Assembly (NCBI GenBank): GCA_017965445.1
Contig: JAGCPZ010000025.1
Location: 1-41,781, forward strand
Direction: 5' to 3'
Source of the DNA: Fibrobacter sp.
GTDB taxonomy: Bacteria; Fibrobacterota; Fibrobacteria; Fibrobacterales; Fibrobacteraceae
Length of the DNA: 41,781 nucleotides
In this document: positions 39,041-41,781 of the stretch, in pieces
How the letters are laid out: every line of letters starts with the position of its first letter
Numbering within the stretch: the first letter of the stretch is position 1
Position numbers and translations under genes: made by a program
Notes under the pieces: generated by a model
What the model saw: the letters and a program-made list of their open reading frames with translations, nothing else
What the model was told of the DNA's origin: nothing
The model's database searches: none

Positions 39041-40334
39041 GATCCATCGCCCACGCGATTGCTTCTTCGGCGTTCGTGATTTTGCCGTCAAGTTGCAACT
39101 CAAAGCTCTGCTTGATAATCTCGCCCATCTGCTTTCCCGGCTTTACGCCCAATTCCATAAGCATTTTGCCCGTGAGATAAGGCTGCGGAGCGGCTTCCAA
39201 CAAGTCGAAGTCCGTAGCAACCCGCCACAGTTTTTCGGGAAATTCCGCATCGCCCGCTTCCGCGTAAAACTTTCGCGGAGTCGCTTTGGCAAGCAAGCAC
39301 AAAAGTTTTAAACCACCCAGCTTCACCGCCAATCGACGAAGCTGAGGTGCATCGTTGACGATTCCAAGTGGGAGGTTGCTATACGCCCCCAACAGCAGCG
39401 GAACATTTTTCAATAAATGAGTTTCGTTCGTGATACGTTCGAGGAACTTCAGCGATGTCTCTGGACGGCCGCTGAGGAATGATGCAAAAGCAAATTCCAT
39501 CGACTGCGATTCCGAAAGGACCATCCCCGCGGCGGCGAGCTTTTCGCGTTCGCATTCCATGTTGTCGAGCATCTCGCCCAAGTCTTCCCAAGATTCACGA
39601 AGCGGTAACACTTCCGGAAAAAAATCGTTCAGTCGAATGTCCAAGAACGCACGCAACCCAAGCGACGGCTTGCCAGGCTTCATCAGCCACTTTTTGAATT
39701 CTTCGAACAAACGTTCCACACTCAAGTCGGCAAGCGTAAGCGTACGGCAGAGTTCAACCGTCTCCGGAGCGAGCGTGAGCGCAAAACGGCTCGCGAACTG
39801 CACGCCGCGCAAAATACGCAACGAATCTTCGACAAAGGCCGGCCCTACATGACGGAGCAAGCCCTTCTTCAAGTCGTCGATTCCGCCATACGGGTCGCAA
39901 AGCGTGAGCTCAGGCAATTCCATGCCCATAGCGTTAATCGTAAAGTCACGGCGGAGGGCCGCCTCCTTGAACGAAAGTTTTTCATCGGTATGCACCACGA
40001 AGCCGCGATGACCGTAACCGACCTTGCTTTCTGTACGCGGAAAAGAGAAATCCAGCGAAAGCCCCTTCATCGCCAGATGAATGACGCCAAAAGCCTTCCC
40101 CACAAGATTCGTGCGGCCATACTTCTTTAAAATGGGAACAAGTTCATCTTGCGTAAGGTCATAAACTTCGATATCGTAATCGCGGCAATCCTTACCCAAA
40201 AGCGCATCGCGCACCCAGCCGCCCACCAAAAAGGCGCGACCACCAGCGCTGCGAATATCTCCAGCAATGGAAAGCAAACGATTGGGAATATCCGGCTCGT
40301 AACGTTCACCGGCAAGAGTCATGAGTGAAGGCAT
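39021..40334 (-). CDS. cca: CCA tRNA nucleotidyltransferase (poly(A) polymerase family)
   Basis: A 437-residue class II nucleotidyltransferase that adds or repairs the 3' CCA of tRNAs. Family motifs: FLVGGWVRDALLG (35-47), metal Asp pair DYDIEVYD (52-59), RRDFTINAMGM (motif B region), DPYGGIDDLKKGLLRHV and EDSLRILRGVQFASRF (motif D). No HD domain signature was seen in the helical C-terminal half. The ATG at 40334 overlaps the TAA of the upstream lipoprotein (TAATG), implying translational coupling. The C-terminus DQTKERL is encoded by a dispersed repeat. CCA-adding versus A-adding activity cannot be separated by eye. Confidence 0.93.
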   Translation of the reverse strand: MPSLMTLAGERYEPDIPNRLLSIAGDIRSAGGRAFLVGGWVRDALLGKDCRDYDIEVYDLTQDELVPILKKYGRTNLVGKAFGVIHLAMKGLSLDFSFPRTESKVGYGHRGFVVHTDEKLSFKEAALRRDFTINAMGMELPELTLCDPYGGIDDLKKGLLRHVGPAFVEDSLRILRGVQFASRFALTLAPETVELCRTLTLADLSVERLFEEFKKWLMKPGKPSLGLRAFLDIRLNDFFPEVLPLRESWEDLGEMLDNMECEREKLAAAGMVLSESQSMEFAFASFLSGRPETSLKFLERITNETHLLKNVPLLLGAYSNLPLGIVNDAPQLRRLAVKLGGLKLLCLLAKATPRKFYAEAGDAEFPEKLWRVATDFDLLEAAPQPYLTGKMLMELGVKPGKQMGEIIKQSFELQLDGKITNAEEAIAWAMDQTKERL

Positions 40335-40717
40335 TACTTGTCCGCCCCAGCAGACGAATCCGTTCCAACCGACTTGTAACGGTCATAAATGCTCATTGTT
40401 TGCTCTTCGGAGGAATCCTGCAACAACGTCGAAACAGGTATTTCCTTGGACGTATCGACCGGCGCAGTCGCACCCATGTTGGCATAGCGTTCGTAGATAC
40501 TCGTATTCGACTGTCCCGCTTCACCTTTCTTTTTCGCTTCTTCTTCGCGGCAGGTGTTCAGTTCATTTTCCAAGTATGCACGCTGGTCCGGCGAATATGT
40601 CATTGTACTTAAGCGGTATTCAATTTCTTCGCAAACAAGCCCCTGGCGTTCACTGGCACAGCCAGCAAACAACAGCACGGCAATAAAAGCAATACAAATA
40701 AATTTATTCGCAACCAT
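40334..40717 (-). CDS. Small lipoprotein coupled to cca
   Basis: A 127-residue protein from the ATG at 40717 (GGTGA 6 bases upstream; an in-frame start at 40735 overlaps the preceding stop). Lipobox AVLLFAGC, lipidated at Cys20. The mature part has a helical Glu-rich stretch with two Cys (LVCEEIEYRL and ENELNTCREEEAKKK) and an internal repeat, SIYERYANMG and SIYDRYKSVG, about 45 residues apart. No family recognised. It is between the propeller protein (14 bp upstream) and cca, which it overlaps by one base. Envelope-located; function unknown. Confidence 0.8.
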   Translation of the reverse strand: MVANKFICIAFIAVLLFAGCASERQGLVCEEIEYRLSTMTYSPDQRAYLENELNTCREEEAKKKGEAGQSNTSIYERYANMGATAPVDTSKEIPVSTLLQDSSEEQTMSIYDRYKSVGTDSSAGADK

Positions 40718-40731
40718 ATATTCACCGCAAA

Positions 40732-41781
40732 TCAATGGATAATCAGAAGTTTGCCCTTCTTCGTTTTAGAGGATCCGCGAATAACGTATTGATAAAGACC
40801 TGGAGCAACCAAGTTGCCGTTATTCATCCTTCCATCCCATTCGACACGGCCACCGGCAACCTGTTCGCCACTAAACGAAGCGACCAGTTTACCCCCCCTG
40901 TTATAGACTCCAATAACGGCATCATCCGAAACGTTGTCAAAAATGACATGTGCTTGAAGCCGAGGACGGAACGGATTCGGGAAAACCTTGACATCTTGGC
41001 GAGCCTCACCCGTCATGTTGCCTTCCGTTGCGCGCAAGTCGTTTCTGCTGTAACGGGTCACGCCATTCTCATGGGCGAACCATACCATGCCAAGAGCAGA
41101 ATCTACCGCAACATCCTGAATCTTGTCGCTGAGAAGCCCATGTCTCGTCGTAAAGTGAAGGACGGACAACGTATCAGGAGACGTCGAACGGGGAGTCAAG
41201 CGGTAAGCACCACGTGACGAAGTCCCGACCCAGAGGTTCCCGCGAGCATCGACGTCGATACTCGTAAAGTTCGCGCTTGTAAGACCGTTTGTTGAAAGCG
41301 GAGTTCTTATGGAATCCATGTCCTCGTTCCAATACGCAAGAGAAGACCCTGTTACCATCCAGAGATAATCCGTCTTTGATTCATAGACCATATCCAGCGG
41401 CGTCGAGGACGTACCGTAAAACACCTTTCTCTCGGTTCTCGAGGAATCGATGACGCCCCCCGTCTTCTTTGGAGGCGGGAAAGTAAACACATCCAAACCG
41501 CCAGTGGCATCTTGGGATGGCGACGTTCTCGTTCCCACGTACACAATCCAATTGCCTGTATTTGCATCAACACGGACAAGCATCGGCCCACCTATGGAGG
41601 CGCTTCCGACATTGCTTGCGCAGGACATATCTCCATCAAGGGTTACATGAATCAAGCTATACCCCTTGTTCGAGGCTGACGTTGTCAAAAAGCCCATGCC
41701 ATCCGGTGCAGGAACCGAAGAAACCGCAATCGTAAACGGAGGCTTTTGAGGATCATCTACGTAATCGTCCATACAAAGATT
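40732..41781 (-). CDS. Two-component-propeller protein with T9SS C-terminal sorting domain, 5' part outside window
   Basis: At least 349 codons, open through the right edge. An in-frame Met near 41772 is not taken as the start because the frame continues before it. Propeller repeats are visible as FTSIDVDARGNLWVGTSSRG and IQDVAVDSALGMVWFAHENG, the Reg_prop pattern (D-x-x-G-x-(L/V)W-(V/F)(G/A)). The last about 85 residues are a type A T9SS sorting domain: VKVFPNPFRP, AVIGVYNRGGKLVASFSG, VEWDGRMNNGNLVAPGLYQY, and KGKLLIIH. The protein should cross the outer membrane by T9SS and end up on the surface. The combination recalls PorZ, which also joins propellers and a sorting domain; with the N-terminus missing that is only a suggestion. 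It probably heads the lipoprotein-cca unit. Confidence 0.85.
   Translation of the reverse strand, partial: NLCMDDYVDDPQKPPFTIAVSSVPAPDGMGFLTTSASNKGYSLIHVTLDGDMSCASNVGSASIGGPMLVRVDANTGNWIVYVGTRTSPSQDATGGLDVFTFPPPKKTGGVIDSSRTERKVFYGTSSTPLDMVYESKTDYLWMVTGSSLAYWNEDMDSIRTPLSTNGLTSANFTSIDVDARGNLWVGTSSRGAYRLTPRSTSPDTLSVLHFTTRHGLLSDKIQDVAVDSALGMVWFAHENGVTRYSRNDLRATEGNMTGEARQDVKVFPNPFRPRLQAHVIFDNVSDDAVIGVYNRGGKLVASFSGEQVAGGRVEWDGRMNNGNLVAPGLYQYVIRGSSKTKKGKLLIIH

Overview
The window looks like a chromosomal segment of a Fibrobacter-type bacterium (FCB superphylum, Gram-negative, fibre-degrading). The case rests on several things seen together: serine-rich linkers behind lipoprotein signals, GH5 and GH9 cellulases and a feruloyl-esterase-like protein with secretion signals, a type IX secretion (T9SS) C-terminal sorting domain, an OmpA protein with thrombospondin type 3 repeats, LpxA, a mid-range base composition, and a recurrent TA(T/C)ATT promoter element. 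The species is inferred. No tRNA, rRNA, CRISPR array, insertion sequence or prophage was seen.

Layout. 1-1864 (minus): three subunits of a sodium-pumping biotin-dependent decarboxylase; the carboxyltransferase subunit is not in view. 2053-6431 (minus): two tandem paralogous lipoproteins ending in histidine-phosphatase domains. 6549-8480: a CoA-transferase and a GtrA-like membrane protein, divergent with only 27 bp between starts. 8834-13085 (minus): a two-gene operon, Wzc-like tyrosine kinase then OmpA/TSP3 protein. 13309-16121 (plus): MacB-like ABC ATPase and permease, then KDPG-aldolase family enzyme. 16221-20695: a small Cys-cluster coiled-coil protein, a membrane diguanylate cyclase, a glycogen-binding protein with a histone-like tail, ribulose-phosphate 3-epimerase, an unknown secreted protein, and an unannotated 28-codon hydrophobic peptide gene. 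20805-26021 (minus): three secreted polysaccharide-related proteins (DUF4874/DUF4832, CE1-like esterase, GH9 cellulase), each apparently its own unit.

26227-35429 (minus) is the most striking part: a compact six-gene operon with 9-15 bp gaps. It encodes a secreted CBM11/CIA30-like jelly-roll protein, three large outer-membrane beta-barrels (two clear paralogs plus a diverged one), a lipoprotein, and a GH18-fold protein whose catalytic Glu is Gln. It is divergent from a lipoprotein GH5 endoglucanase (35757-36917), and the shared intergenic region carries a perfect 17-bp direct repeat and a CCTTTGCAAAA repeat. I infer an outer-membrane glycan-binding or adhesion complex, co-located with cellulases. 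From 36941 on: lpxA, a processive GT2 glycosyltransferase, CCA tRNA nucleotidyltransferase coupled to a small lipoprotein, and a partial two-component-propeller protein with a T9SS sorting domain.

Between genes there is a second layer. One dispersed element is built of AGACGAA/AGACGAT units, arranged as inverted arms next to a small hairpin whose stem has changed by compensatory substitutions between copies. A second family is built of GTTACTAG units and has similar architecture. Several genes have TA(T/C)ATT placed 6-7 bases before the start codon and no Shine-Dalgarno sequence, which suggests leaderless transcripts.
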